Below are positions 34,816 through 43,872 of a stretch of DNA of 64,000 nt, in pieces. The notes beneath the pieces were generated by a model. The model was given only the letters and a program-made list of their open reading frames with translations. It was not told the DNA's origin and did no database searches. The position numbers and the translations under genes are program-made. Source of the DNA: Calothrix sp. PCC 7507 (GTDB lineage Bacteria; Cyanobacteriota; Cyanobacteriia; Cyanobacteriales; Nostocaceae); NCBI RefSeq assembly GCF_000316575.1, contig NC_019682.1, forward strand, positions 1,364,001 to 1,428,000, read 5' to 3'. Every line of letters begins with the position of its first letter. The first letter of the stretch is position 1.

Positions 34816-35587
34816 CTACGTATGAATCCCATAGAAGCTAAGTTTAGTAATTATCATTTGGCTATCAAGATTGAAATTTGGTGCTTGTCCATCATCCAAA
34901 CAAGTTTTGAAGTTGTGAGCAATTCAGTATTAAAAAATAATTTAACCAAGATTTAGAAACAAAATCAATCGAATTCAGGTTCTACAATTTCGCATAATTT
35001 TGTGTACTACATTCACTGCAACAAGGATAGAAAAATATATTTTTACAAGCCTGATATTACAGAGTGTCAATTATTACTAAAATTTTTCATGCCATGTTTA
35101 AATTAACACGTGTGGTGTAAAAATTGAAATTATTGATAAAACAGCGATCTAGATACCCAATTTATTCGGTATGACTGTTTGTTAGAATGACAAAAAGGGG
35201 GAAATCAAATATGAAAGTTTAGAATCAATACATAGTGGAGGTATCTCAGTAAGTAAATTTACCATGTTATTTAGCATAACGCAAGCGTGTTTGTTACTGC
35301 TTACACTTAGGAGAGAACTACTCTGACTCAAATAACTGGGGGAAAAATTTCCCGAATTGTCAACTACCTCGCTCTTCCAACGTGAGGGGGAAGATAAGAT
35401 CAGGGTCAAGTAACAAAATATTCTACTTTATGCGAGATGAGAAAATCGCGGATTTAGAAAAAGATCAGAGTTCAGGTGCAGAAAATTAGTAATTTTGATT
35501 ATAAAGGCACATCAATACTAGTTTACTCGCCCTAGTTGACAGTATGAACAATTAAAAATTGTTTGAAGTATAGTTATCAATTTTATT

Positions 35588-36796
35588 ATGGAACATATTT
35601 CACAACTGGCGGCAAAAGTTAGAGATAAAACTGCATTTCCAGATATTTTAGTAATATCTCGTAGCTTTCTGCCAAAACAAGCTGTCATCGGAGAATATAT
35701 TTATAATCGCTGTCTCCAAGATCCGGAGCGGGTAATTGTTTTAGCAGCTAGTTGCTCTGGTGATAAAGTATTTGACCAAGTGCAAAAATTTCCTGTATAT
35801 CGTTGGCCAATACTGAGAAACTGGGGTTTTTTGAATCCACAGTTACATTTAATCTGGTCGTTTGTTTTAGCAATAAAACTTTATTTTCGCTATCACTACC
35901 GCTATATTGAGTGGGGACACGGCTATGAATTTCCTGCACTGTTGTTATTGAGTTATTTTCTACCTATTCGTTTTTTTATCTATTTGCACGGTAATGATAT
36001 GCTTTGTGGGTTACGTAACCCCATGTGGCGATCGCTATTTAAATTAACACTAAAACGCGCCGAAGGAATTGTTTGTAATAGTTCCTTTACCCAAGATTAC
36101 CTCAGAGCAACTTTCCGACTAGATACCCCTACCCACGTCATTAACCCCATCGTCAGACCAGAAAAATTTAATGTCGTCGCAAATCAACAAAATTTAGATG
36201 ATTTGCGTCTTCGGGTGCGTCAGGAACATAACATTCCCGACACTGCTGTAGTTATTCTCTCAGTAGGACGACTAGTAAAGCATAAAAGCTTTAGCCGCGT
36301 GATTGATAATTTACCCCTACTGATGAATGTTGGGGTAGATATCCACTATATAATTTGTGGTCAAGGCCCTTGTGAAGCGGAACTAAAATCTCAATCCCAA
36401 CGCTTGCGGGTAGAAAAACGAGTACACTTCGCCGGATGTATACCTGAACGCGAATTAGCACGTTACTATGCATCCTGTGACATATTTGCCATGCTGACTT
36501 TGTCAAATACTAAAACTGACAATATAGAAGGTTTTGGCATGGTTTACTTAGAAGCGAGTTATTTTGGCAAACCTGTCATTGCCTCTCGTTTAGGCGGAGT
36601 CATCGATGCTGTCCACCACGAAGAAAATGGTATATTAGTCAATCCTAATTCCGGTTATGAAGTTTTTCAAGCTTTCAATCGGTTGTGTAAAGACCAGCAG
36701 CTACGTGAACAACTAGGTCGCAGAGGTAAAGAATTAGCTAATCGCAAAACCCTACACCGTTCGCTGTATAAATCTGAGTATCTAGTAAAGGGATAA
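35588..36796 (+). CDS. Glycosyltransferase family 4
   Basis: The 402-residue GT-B protein has an N-terminal domain with FLPKQAVIGEYIYNRC and FIYLHGNDM (about 133-141). The C-terminal domain contains VVILSVGRLVKHKSF (about 219-233), CGQGPCEAELKSQ and the E-x7-E donor site EGFGMVYLEASYFGKPVIAS (about 315-334). It transfers a sugar from a nucleotide donor, probably to an envelope polysaccharide; the acceptor is unknown. It stands alone, with heptamer repeats (TGATGAC) following the stop. Confidence 0.87.
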   Translation: MEHISQLAAKVRDKTAFPDILVISRSFLPKQAVIGEYIYNRCLQDPERVIVLAASCSGDKVFDQVQKFPVYRWPILRNWGFLNPQLHLIWSFVLAIKLYFRYHYRYIEWGHGYEFPALLLLSYFLPIRFFIYLHGNDMLCGLRNPMWRSLFKLTLKRAEGIVCNSSFTQDYLRATFRLDTPTHVINPIVRPEKFNVVANQQNLDDLRLRVRQEHNIPDTAVVILSVGRLVKHKSFSRVIDNLPLLMNVGVDIHYIICGQGPCEAELKSQSQRLRVEKRVHFAGCIPERELARYYASCDIFAMLTLSNTKTDNIEGFGMVYLEASYFGKPVIASRLGGVIDAVHHEENGILVNPNSGYEVFQAFNRLCKDQQLREQLGRRGKELANRKTLHRSLYKSEYLVKG

Positions 36797-36892
36797 AAAG
36801 GGGACTGATGACTGATGACTGATGACTGATGACTGGGGACTGGGGACTGGGAAAATAACCTCTTGACAAATGACAAATGACCAATGGCAAAC

Positions 36893-37105
36893 TTAACCAC
36901 CACCAACAATAGTAACAACTTCTAAGCGATCGCCTTGTTGCACGTTTGTTTGAGTCCAAAACTGACGGTGTAAAATTTCACCGTTATATTCCACGGCCAC
37001 CAAGCGGGGATTAAAACCCAATTGTTGGAGTAAATCGGGTAAAGGCGTTGGGGATAAACAATTACAGGGTTCCCCATTTACCTGCAACGTAATTTGATTA
37101 GACAT
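36893..37105 (-). CDS. thiS: ThiS, sulfur-carrier protein for thiazole synthesis
   Basis: The 70-residue ubiquitin-like protein MSNQITLQVNGEPCNCLSPT... ends in VVTIVGGG. The terminal Gly-Gly is thiocarboxylated and donates sulfur to the thiazole ring of thiamine. It begins QVNGEP, typical of ThiS. ATG 37105 is chosen; upstream in-frame codons translate TGAAGTC tandem repeats. It follows thiE on the same strand with a 122-bp repeat-filled gap, so one transcript is likely. Confidence 0.88.
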   Translation of the reverse strand: MSNQITLQVNGEPCNCLSPTPLPDLLQQLGFNPRLVAVEYNGEILHRQFWTQTNVQQGDRLEVVTIVGGG

Positions 37106-37110
37106 ACATC

Positions 37111-37225
37111 TGAAGTCTGAAGTCTGAAGTCTGAGGTATGAAGTCTGAAGTCTGAAGTCTGAAGTCTGAAGTCTGAAGTCAAAACTCCCCATTGCCTATT
37201 GCCTATTGCCTATTGTCTATTGCCT
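37111..37225. repeat. Tandem heptamers TGAAGTC and ATTGCCT
   Basis: About ten copies of TGAAGTC (37111-37180, one variant) are followed by five of ATTGCCT (37190-37225). They fill the gap between thiE and thiS. Both are well-known cyanobacterial short tandem repeat types. Confidence 0.85.
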
Positions 37226-37227
37226 TC

Positions 37228-38331
37228 CTAAGACCCTGGTTTAATCCGATTTAGTTGAGAAAGGAAATATTGCGTCACCAAAGTAGGTTGTTCTGCTTGC
37301 ATCAGCGATCGCACTACTGCCACCCTTTGTGCGCCAGCATCGATCACATCATTAACATTATTTGCATCTATGCCCCCAATTGCAAACCAGGGAATCGAGC
37401 AATTTTTAGCAGCGTGGCTAACATAATCTAAGCCAGCAGCAGCCTTACCTAACTTTGTCGGCGTTTCATAAACTGGCCCCACACCTACATAATCAGCACC
37501 TGCAGCAATAGCCCCTTGCATTTCTTCCGGATTTGTGGTAGAGTTCCCTATTAAGCGCTGTGATCCAAGTAATTGTCGGGCAGTAGCAATTGGCATGTCT
37601 TGCTGTCCCAAATGCACCCCATCTGCATCCACAGCCAAAGCCAGATCCACTCGGTCATTCATGATAAACAGAGCGCCGTATATGTGGCATAGCTGTCGCA
37701 GTTTCGCCGCATTTTCTAGCCGCACCGTATCATCAGCAGTTTTATCGCGATATTGCAAAAGAGTTAATCCACCCTTGAGAGCCGCCTCAACAGTTGCAAA
37801 CAAAGTTTCCGACGGGGATGTGACAAGATAAAGACGCGATCGCCACAGCAGTTGATGGCGCTGATAACCCATTAAATTACTTTCTAGGGTATACACCTGA
37901 TACCGCATCTGCTTAAACTCTTTTCCCATATTCGGGTTGTAGAGCTTACTGTATTCTTCTAGTACCCGCAGCGCTTCTTCCACCCGACAAAAATTAGCTT
38001 GCAACAGCGATTTAATACTAGCGCGTTGCTCTTCTTGCGGATGGGATAAATCAGTTCCAGAATCGCCAGGAGTATCTCGCGCCGCTCTCAACTCAGCAGT
38101 ATGCCAGTGAGCTACCTCCTGTCGCAAACGCTTGCATTCTCCAGCCAACTGCGCGTTATTCAAGCCAAAGCGACACCATTCTTCAATAGTCCGCAAACCC
38201 TCACGAGCGCGATCTAAATTGGCGTCTAAAATACGGTAAACAATTTGCTGTATCTGTTCTGTTTGGCTGTATGGCTCGACCATCACAACAACTCCGTTAG
38301 TGCTTTCATCGTAACAGCCAGCCTCTTTCAT
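37228..38331 (-). CDS. thiE: Thiamine-phosphate synthase ThiE, cyanobacterial long form
   Basis: This 367-residue protein joins two parts. Residues about 25-150 (YRILDANLDRAREGLRTIEEWCRFGL, then CRVEEALRVLEEYSKLYN) form a helical domain found fused to ThiE in cyanobacteria. Residues about 165-367 are the TIM barrel, with LTLLQYRDKT, NDRVDLALAVDADGVHLGQQDMP, GNSTTNPEEM, GADYVGVGPVYETPTK and FAIGGID. It couples the pyrimidine and thiazole phosphates. Start 38331 may be upstream of the true one; an ATG at 38283 (MVEPYSQTEQ) is an alternative. It precedes thiS. Confidence 0.92.
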   Translation of the reverse strand: MKEAGCYDESTNGVVVMVEPYSQTEQIQQIVYRILDANLDRAREGLRTIEEWCRFGLNNAQLAGECKRLRQEVAHWHTAELRAARDTPGDSGTDLSHPQEEQRASIKSLLQANFCRVEEALRVLEEYSKLYNPNMGKEFKQMRYQVYTLESNLMGYQRHQLLWRSRLYLVTSPSETLFATVEAALKGGLTLLQYRDKTADDTVRLENAAKLRQLCHIYGALFIMNDRVDLALAVDADGVHLGQQDMPIATARQLLGSQRLIGNSTTNPEEMQGAIAAGADYVGVGPVYETPTKLGKAAAGLDYVSHAAKNCSIPWFAIGGIDANNVNDVIDAGAQRVAVVRSLMQAEQPTLVTQYFLSQLNRIKPGS

Positions 38332-38568
38332 ATTGGCAATGTTATTCGCATTATTGATTTTTTTACCTAGAGATTCGGCAAGGGTCAGGAGTCAAGAGTC
38401 AAGAGTCAAGGTTATTATCTCCCTTATACCTAGTCCCCAGTCCCTTACCCCTCATTTAATTACTTTGTATTAAAAATAGCCAATTGGTCAATATGTTGAG
38501 TAACATTATCGACATAGCAGTGTTTGAGATTATCAGGTTTTATTATTGCTTCTAAGGAGTGGTGTAAG

Positions 38569-40563
38569 TTGATTCCCCCCGTTGTGTTTCCTAATTACCG
38601 TAAGGCAGGTTTTCTGCCAGCAAAGCTGATTACCAAGGGTGACAAACCAAAATCTTTCCCGGAATTAGCCTTGCCTTCAGTTTCTCGTTCCTCCGTATTA
38701 TTTTTTACCGTTGGCGTCGGAGCAGCCAGTATGACATCCCTAGGGGCAAACCTAGGTAGCGCTGTCGCTCAGATGCCACCAACTACAGATCAAAAGACCT
38801 CTGGTGAAAGAACAATCTCTCAGGTTAATGTACTGTTTGTCAACCCAAGTGTCGGAGACGACACCCAAGGTAATGGTGGTGAACGTACTCCGTTGAAAAC
38901 CATTACCCAAGCGCTGCGATTATCCACTGCTAATACTGTCATTATGCTCTCGACAGGTACTTACAGTGCTGAAAATGGAGAAGTATTCCCCCTAATTCTC
39001 AGAGCAGGTGTTTCCATTCAAGGGGATGCTCGCAATAAAGGACAGGGTATTCTCATTCAGGGAGGTGGTGAATACCTCAGTCGTAGCTTTGGTGGACAAA
39101 ATGTCACCATTGTCGGAGCCAAGCAAGCTGGGTTGACTGGGGTGACAGTCACAAATACCAATCCTCGTGGTTACGGTTTGTGGATTGAATCTAGCAATCC
39201 CACAATTACAGAAAATACATTTACTGGCAGTACCCAAGATGGAATTTCCGTCACAGGCAATGCTGCGCCGACTATTCGGCAAAATTACTTTTATCGCAAT
39301 GGCGCTAATGGAATTACTATTGCTGGCGATTCCCAAGCTCAGATCCGGGAAAATATCTTTCAACAAACGGGCTTTGGCATTAATATTGCCCAAAATGCGG
39401 CTCCCGTAATTGTAGGCAATCAAATTCAGAACAACAGATCCGGGATTGTGGTACAAGCTAATGCTCGCCCAATTTTGCGGAGTAACTTAATTCAGGGTAG
39501 CAAAGAAGATGGTGTAGTAGCGATCGCCCAAGCCATGCCAGATTTAGGCACTCCTGGCGAACCTGGTGGCAATCAATTTCAAAACAATGCCCGCTATGAC
39601 ATTAACGCCAGCGCTGCCAAACAGGTAATTAACGCCTCTGGTAATACCCTCTCCCAAAATCGCATTGCCGGTAAGGTAGAGATCCAAGCTCAAACATCTC
39701 TGATAGCCCGCAACCCTCTTCCCTTACCTACTCCTTCACCCAACCGCATATTACAAGAAATACCCAACAATGGAGAAATAGTTTTCTCCGCTCCTGGACT
39801 AGGTGAAACTCCCAACAGGCTCAGTACACCACTGCCCAGCAATAGTAATGTTCGCAATAACATTCCCACTGGCAAATTGAACACTCAACTGCTGCCACTC
39901 AATGCAGCTAATGTCTCACCTTTTGTACCTAAGCCAAATCCCCAACCACCAACTTCTCGAGTAGCTGGGTTTCCCACTCCTAGTAGCTTGGCGCGCAAAG
40001 GAAAACCAATTAGGACACCCATTCCCCAAACAGCGATCGCCACACCAAAGCCAACACAATCGCCGAATTTGCCAGGTTTAAATTACGTGCAGATTGATCC
40101 CAACTCAATTGAGTTTACCGCACCCAACTCACCACTCCCAAGGACAAGGAATCAACAACAGCCATTACCCAGACAAGAAGCTACTGCACAACAATTTGCG
40201 ATCAGGAATAATCTCCCATCTACCGCCTCTGCTTTACCTGTTCCGAGTTCTAATATCCCTATGGGCAACACTCGCAACATGCAAAAAGTGGCAGTACCTG
40301 AAAGTTATACTACAGGGTCTTATGGCGGTTCCTCCCCTTATGCCAAAGCATCTCAAAGTGTACGCTACCGTGTACTGGTTGAAGTAGCAAGCGATAGAGA
40401 TCAAGAATTAGTGCGATATCTTGCTCCTGGTGCATTTTCTACAGTCTCAAGGGGTCGTAGTGTCATGCAAGTTGGAGTGTTTAGCAATCAATATAATGCC
40501 GATGGCATGATGAGAACACTCAATACCAACGGTTTAAGAGCCATCATTGAGCTGTTAAATTGA
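38569..40563 (+). CDS. Exported right-handed beta-helix (DUF1565) protein with SPOR-like C-terminus
   Basis: A product of about 664 residues. An N-terminal hydrophobic signal-like segment (SVLFFTVGVGAASMTSLGANLGSAVA) precedes the DUF1565 start NVLFVNPSVGDDTQGNGGERTPLKTITQAL. Repeating beta-helix rungs follow (NPTITENTFTGSTQDGISVTGN, APTIRQNYFYRNGANGITIAGD), then a long Pro/Asn-rich linker. The end, YRVLVEVASDRDQELVRYLAPGAFSTVSRGRSVMQVGVF, resembles SPOR modules. TTG 38569 with AAGGAG at 38554-38559 is the likely start. It is paralogous at the beta-helix to the SLH protein at 54165. Probably envelope-located. Confidence 0.78.
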   Translation: MIPPVVFPNYRKAGFLPAKLITKGDKPKSFPELALPSVSRSSVLFFTVGVGAASMTSLGANLGSAVAQMPPTTDQKTSGERTISQVNVLFVNPSVGDDTQGNGGERTPLKTITQALRLSTANTVIMLSTGTYSAENGEVFPLILRAGVSIQGDARNKGQGILIQGGGEYLSRSFGGQNVTIVGAKQAGLTGVTVTNTNPRGYGLWIESSNPTITENTFTGSTQDGISVTGNAAPTIRQNYFYRNGANGITIAGDSQAQIRENIFQQTGFGINIAQNAAPVIVGNQIQNNRSGIVVQANARPILRSNLIQGSKEDGVVAIAQAMPDLGTPGEPGGNQFQNNARYDINASAAKQVINASGNTLSQNRIAGKVEIQAQTSLIARNPLPLPTPSPNRILQEIPNNGEIVFSAPGLGETPNRLSTPLPSNSNVRNNIPTGKLNTQLLPLNAANVSPFVPKPNPQPPTSRVAGFPTPSSLARKGKPIRTPIPQTAIATPKPTQSPNLPGLNYVQIDPNSIEFTAPNSPLPRTRNQQQPLPRQEATAQQFAIRNNLPSTASALPVPSSNIPMGNTRNMQKVAVPESYTTGSYGGSSPYAKASQSVRYRVLVEVASDRDQELVRYLAPGAFSTVSRGRSVMQVGVFSNQYNADGMMRTLNTNGLRAIIELLN

Positions 40564-40614
40564 ACGCAACAATTTGGCTTATCCCCCCAACAAAACTAGG
40601 CGGTGGGGTGGCGA

Positions 40615-40645
40615 GATCCCCGACTTCTTCAAGAAGTCGGGGATC
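40615..40645. terminator. Perfect 15-bp stem hairpin
   Basis: GATCCCCGACTTCTT-C-AAGAAGTCGGGGATC lies 52 bp after the beta-helix gene and before a convergent gene. It matches the hairpin core of the repeat at 9351 and could stop transcription, though no clear T-run follows. Confidence 0.45.
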
Positions 40646-40798
40646 TTAACACTACGAACCTCTTGGAGAGATTAATTAGTTTTTATTATTTTTTTTGTTT
40701 TCGAGCATTCAAATATTTAATATTTAAGATTACCTGACATTTCCCCATATCTGTTTTAAGCAGCGCACCCTAATCAAGACTCATTTTCAGTTCTGGAA

Positions 40799-41482
40799 CT
40801 AAGCGGCTGGAGCAAAAGCTCCTGGTGGAATTGGCACAAGCTGAGGAGTTGATAAACAAGTTCCCTGTCTGTACCAAACGCCTTCAACCTCAAAAGCCTC
40901 AAATTGGGTAGTGAGAACTGCCCAAGCTTGCTCGTTTAACCCAGCAGCATAAGTCCAAGTAAACCGCCTATTATTTTGCAGGCGTTGTTCTAGTTCTGCT
41001 AAATCTTCGGGTAGCCAAAATTGAGTCATTAGCCTTTGAGTGGCTATCTCAGGAGGAGTCTGCAGCATGTCAGCCATTGGCTGGTTAACAATGATTTGCT
41101 TGCGGCTATCTTGTCTGACAATGCTGACTGGACGCTCATTTTCAGCAGCAGCCACCATTCGGTATAGCAACTCCGAAGGTACGTGCAACTGGCTGCAAAA
41201 CACTGCACCACCAGAATTTAAAATCCGTTCGGCAGTTTCTGAGGGTGTAGGCACTGCTTGGGATGCCATCCAGCTGTAAAACTCAATGGGTTTCTTACAG
41301 CCTCTCCATTTGATTCGCACCTTCCCGTTAATTTTTAACGCTGTCTCACTGAGAGCATCTCCGTAGCTTTGGGCGAGATGTGTGGCGTGTCGTTTTGTCG
41401 GGGCAAAAATAGAAACCCCCTCGTAAGACATTTTATAGTTCCAGCCCGGTAAGTTGAGGATTCTAAGAATACTCACACTCAT
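40799..41482 (-). CDS. PAS-like domain protein
   Basis: The 227-residue product has an N-terminal part (GVSIFAPTKRHATHLAQSYGDALSETALKINGKVRIKWRGC) without a known domain. A PAS-like segment follows (SIVRQDSRKQIIVNQPMADMLQTPPEIATQRLMTQFW, about 118-155) with FTWTYAAGLNEQAWAVLTTQFE after it. Its first codons overlap the end of the RHH gene at 41463 by 20 bp, so the two are translationally coupled. An internal ATG at 41431 (MSYEGV) is an alternative start. It may sense or bind a partner of the RHH protein; function unknown. Confidence 0.6.
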   Translation of the reverse strand: MSVSILRILNLPGWNYKMSYEGVSIFAPTKRHATHLAQSYGDALSETALKINGKVRIKWRGCKKPIEFYSWMASQAVPTPSETAERILNSGGAVFCSQLHVPSELLYRMVAAAENERPVSIVRQDSRKQIIVNQPMADMLQTPPEIATQRLMTQFWLPEDLAELEQRLQNNRRFTWTYAAGLNEQAWAVLTTQFEAFEVEGVWYRQGTCLSTPQLVPIPPGAFAPAA

Positions 41483-41918
41483 CTTCTTTTACACCTCCAG
41501 AGTCTCTATATACTTTTACACCTTTAGATGAGTTATACACGGAAAGTTTAAAAGTTTCTTGCCAAATCATTTTTCGTTCTTCCTCCGGCATAGCTAAAGC
41601 CGATGTGATGATGGCAAAGTCTCCTGGTGTTGGTAGCACTTCCCCTTTTGCAAGAGCTGGCAAATTTTTCACTCCGCAGCGCTTAAGTTTCGCCATGTTA
41701 GCCCGCACTAAATCAGCAATTGTTTTTGGGGGAGCTGGTTGAGGAGTTGAGGTGCGAGTACCTGCTTTTTTGGCTATCCACTCCAAAGTCATTTCTTCTA
41801 ATGCGTCACTTTGAGATATCCCTTCACGGGCACAGATGCTTTTGAATTCCAGCGCCAAATCAACTGGAATATAGCCGCTAACCTGCTTGTAATCATCAGA
41901 ACGCCTTCTGTCGGTCAT
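41463..41918 (-). CDS. Ribbon-helix-helix DNA-binding protein
   Basis: The 151-residue protein has the segment YKQVSGYIPVDLALEFKSIC, then AREGISQSDALEEMTLEWI (about 11-49), with the beta-strand and two-helix pattern of RHH (Arc/CopG) repressors. The remainder (TIADLVRANMAKLKRCGVKNLPALAKGEVLPTPGDFAIITSALAMPEEERK) is not recognised. It is the first gene of a two-gene operon with the PAS-like gene and may autoregulate it. Such pairs occur on plasmids and islands; it borders the restriction-modification island. Confidence 0.62.
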   Translation of the reverse strand: MTDRRRSDDYKQVSGYIPVDLALEFKSICAREGISQSDALEEMTLEWIAKKAGTRTSTPQPAPPKTIADLVRANMAKLKRCGVKNLPALAKGEVLPTPGDFAIITSALAMPEEERKMIWQETFKLSVYNSSKGVKVYRDSGGVKEDECEYS

Positions 41919-42445
41919 ATTTTGGATTGCTTCAAATCATGCTTTTCCTATTGTCTCTCATGAAATCGGAAAAGCAAGACATTTTTTTTAGTCAGTTTTA
42001 AATGACATGTTGACAAAAATAAATGACAAGCTTACTATTGGGATGTAGAGCAACAATTCGGCTGAAGAATAAAAAAGGCAGAACACCCTAACAGCTAGCT
42101 TTTCACTCCCATAGCTAGCTTTTAACTTCAAGTAAGGAATCCGAGGGTTTTTTGCCCCTCTTTTATTCAGTATATCCGCTCAAACCCATTAAGCAAGACC
42201 GCACAACCGGATTATTGTCACTAATTTAATGGCAGGCGATATCAGAGAGAACTCTTTGAGTTGTATGAGGACAGTCGTCATTCAAATTCACTACTCAGTC
42301 TTCATCTCGATTACAGTTGACCACACAGGTGATGCAAATTGAAGACATTTGGCTGATTATCAGTCGCACCCTGGGATAGGTAGCTTACCTTTTTTTGGTC
42401 GTCACCGAAACGAATTAAGGTCAAGCCTCGAACTAATTTTAAGGT
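41919..42445. other. Gene-free spacer at the edge of the restriction island
   Basis: Holds two GCTAGCTTTT direct repeats (about 42097-42129) and an imperfect GAGGG/CCCTC hairpin with T-runs at about 42145-42170 that could end transcription. No gene is recognised. Confidence 0.35.
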
Positions 42446-42778
42446 ATGGAAACGATTATAACTATGACTCAATTAACCTTTGACCAATTTGTTCACCCTC
42501 TATCTGACTTTCCTAATGTTGTCAGTCACAACAGTGGTGATGAGCCGATGTTAGATGTATATACTATGGCTAGTATGATACTTTACTCGGCTTGTGCAAA
42601 TAACAATCCCAGAGCCAGAGAGAATACCCTAGACGCAATGGCACGCAACGGTGGACTTGTAGATATTCACTCGTTGTTTGAGCGGTGTAAGACGGGTGAT
42701 AGAGGGGCAATTTTACAAACGATCGCCTTAATAGTCTCCGGGCTAGAAACGAAGCTGGAAAATCTTAAACTAGCGTGA
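42446..42778 (+). CDS. Hypothetical protein
   Basis: The 110-residue protein reads METIITMTQLTFDQFVHPLSDFPNVVSHNSGDEPMLDVYTMASMILYSACANNNPRAREN... It is mostly helical and soluble, with a central cysteine. No domain is recognised. TAAGG lies 3 bp before ATG 42446; a second ATG at 42464 is possible. It is the first plus-strand gene before the hsdM remnant. Confidence 0.5.
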   Translation: METIITMTQLTFDQFVHPLSDFPNVVSHNSGDEPMLDVYTMASMILYSACANNNPRARENTLDAMARNGGLVDIHSLFERCKTGDRGAILQTIALIVSGLETKLENLKLA

Positions 42779-43040
42779 AAATATAGTTAGGTTTAATTTT
42801 GCCCACTTAACTTTAGGAATGCAAATTTAATAACCTACAATTCTGATTAAAATGGGAGTGGTGCGTTACGCTCCCCTAAGGGACTTGCATGAAAATAAAG
42901 TACCAGTGAACCGAGTTTCGACTACAGAGGGTTGAGCGCAGTCGAAACCCGGCTACTTGGGACACCATTAACCCGCAGATCCCTAACACACCCTACTTTT
43001 GCTGCGAAAAAATGCTGAACTTTACCAGCGATTAGCATGA

Positions 43041-43841
43041 TTGGCTAATTGGTACTCGTTGAAGTTGTCGAACTTCCAAAATGAAGCTAAGGGGAAAATT
43101 ACCCGAAATATTTCGTACTGGGAGTATGACTCAGTACGAAATATCTTATTGAAAAAGTCGTTGGACTATGAGAACACGGCTAAGGACTTGCAGGCGATCG
43201 TCAAGACTAAGAAAACAGAATTATTATTCCTGGCTCTGTTCTTGAGATTGCTCAAGCCTGGAGGACGGGCGGCGGTAATTGTGCCGGATGGGGTGCTTTT
43301 TGGTTCTTCTAAGGCACATAAGGAACTGCGCCGCCTGTTGGTGGAGGAGCAAAAGCTTGATGCTGTGATATCTCTGCCGGGTGGTGTATTTAAGCCCTAC
43401 GCAGGTGTTTCTACTGCGATTTTGCTATTTACTAAAACTAACTCTGGTGGAACTGATTTTGTTTGGTTCTACGATGTCGATGCTGACGGGTGGAGTTTGG
43501 ACGATAAAAGAGCGCCTTTGCTTTCTGATGAGAAGTTAGGGGCTGTACCAACTGCCCAGTTAACAGCAGAGGAACATACTAAGAATAATCTGCCGGATGT
43601 GTTGAGTCGTTGGCGATCTCGGAATACTACGGAACGAGAGCGACTCCGCACGGCTCAGAGTTTTTGTGTACCCAAAGTTGATATTGCTACTCAGGGGTAT
43701 GATCTTAGTTTGAATCGTTACAAGGAAGTGGTGCATGAAGAGGTGGAACATCTCGCACCCAAAGACATCCTTGTTAATTTGGCAAAGTTGGAAGTCGAGA
43801 TTCAGCAGGGGATGGAGAGATTGGAGGGGTTGTTAAAATAG
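43041..43841 (+). pseudogene. hsdM remnant: type I methyltransferase subunit lacking its catalytic half
   Basis: From [64 protein letters not shown] onward this is the C-terminal half of an HsdM N6-adenine methyltransferase, ending with [11 protein letters not shown] and a helical tail. Full HsdM is about 480-520 residues. Here the helical N-domain, SAM-binding loop and NPP(F/Y) motif are missing, replaced by about 39 codons without homology that contain a 13-bp palindrome. The frame opens with TTG at 43041 and has no convincing ribosome site. It could not methylate by itself. Confidence 0.75.
43108..43144. repeat. 13-bp perfect inverted repeat at the hsdM breakpoint
   Basis: ATATTTCGTACTG at 43108-43120 and CAGTACGAAATAT at 43132-43144, with an 11-bp loop, lie directly before the point where HsdM homology begins. 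They may mark the event that removed the 5' half of hsdM. Confidence 0.6.
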
Positions 43842-43872
43842 TTAATACAAGCGGTCTATGGGAGAAACAGCA

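Larger units (their letters stand above)
33569..35587. other. 2-kb gene-free stretch
   Basis: Two repeat elements (33930-34246 and from 34623) occupy part of it. The rest, especially 34816-35587, is AT-rich and shows no credible reading frame, tRNA or terminator by eye. It may hold the long leader of the glycosyltransferase gene. Confidence 0.4.

Noticed and set aside
35182-35409. Minus-strand 75-codon frame in the 2-kb gene desert
   Set aside because: Ser/Leu-rich low-complexity translation, no ribosome site, and no similarity to any known pattern.
37105-37192. N-terminal extension of ThiS
   Set aside because: The extra residues repeat SDFRLQT, a direct translation of the TGAAGTC heptamers.
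38331-38568. TPP riboswitch before thiE
   Set aside because: The conserved CTGAGA and ACCTGA boxes were not found; the spacer has GTCAAGA heptamers instead.
40615-40645. Att-like site or mobile element end
   Set aside because: The 31-bp palindrome equals the hairpin core of the common spacer repeat at 9351; no integrase or duplication is near.
42779-43040. Hidden 5' half of hsdM
   Set aside because: Translations in all frames on the plus strand show no SAM loop or helical N-domain; the stretch is made of spacer repeats.
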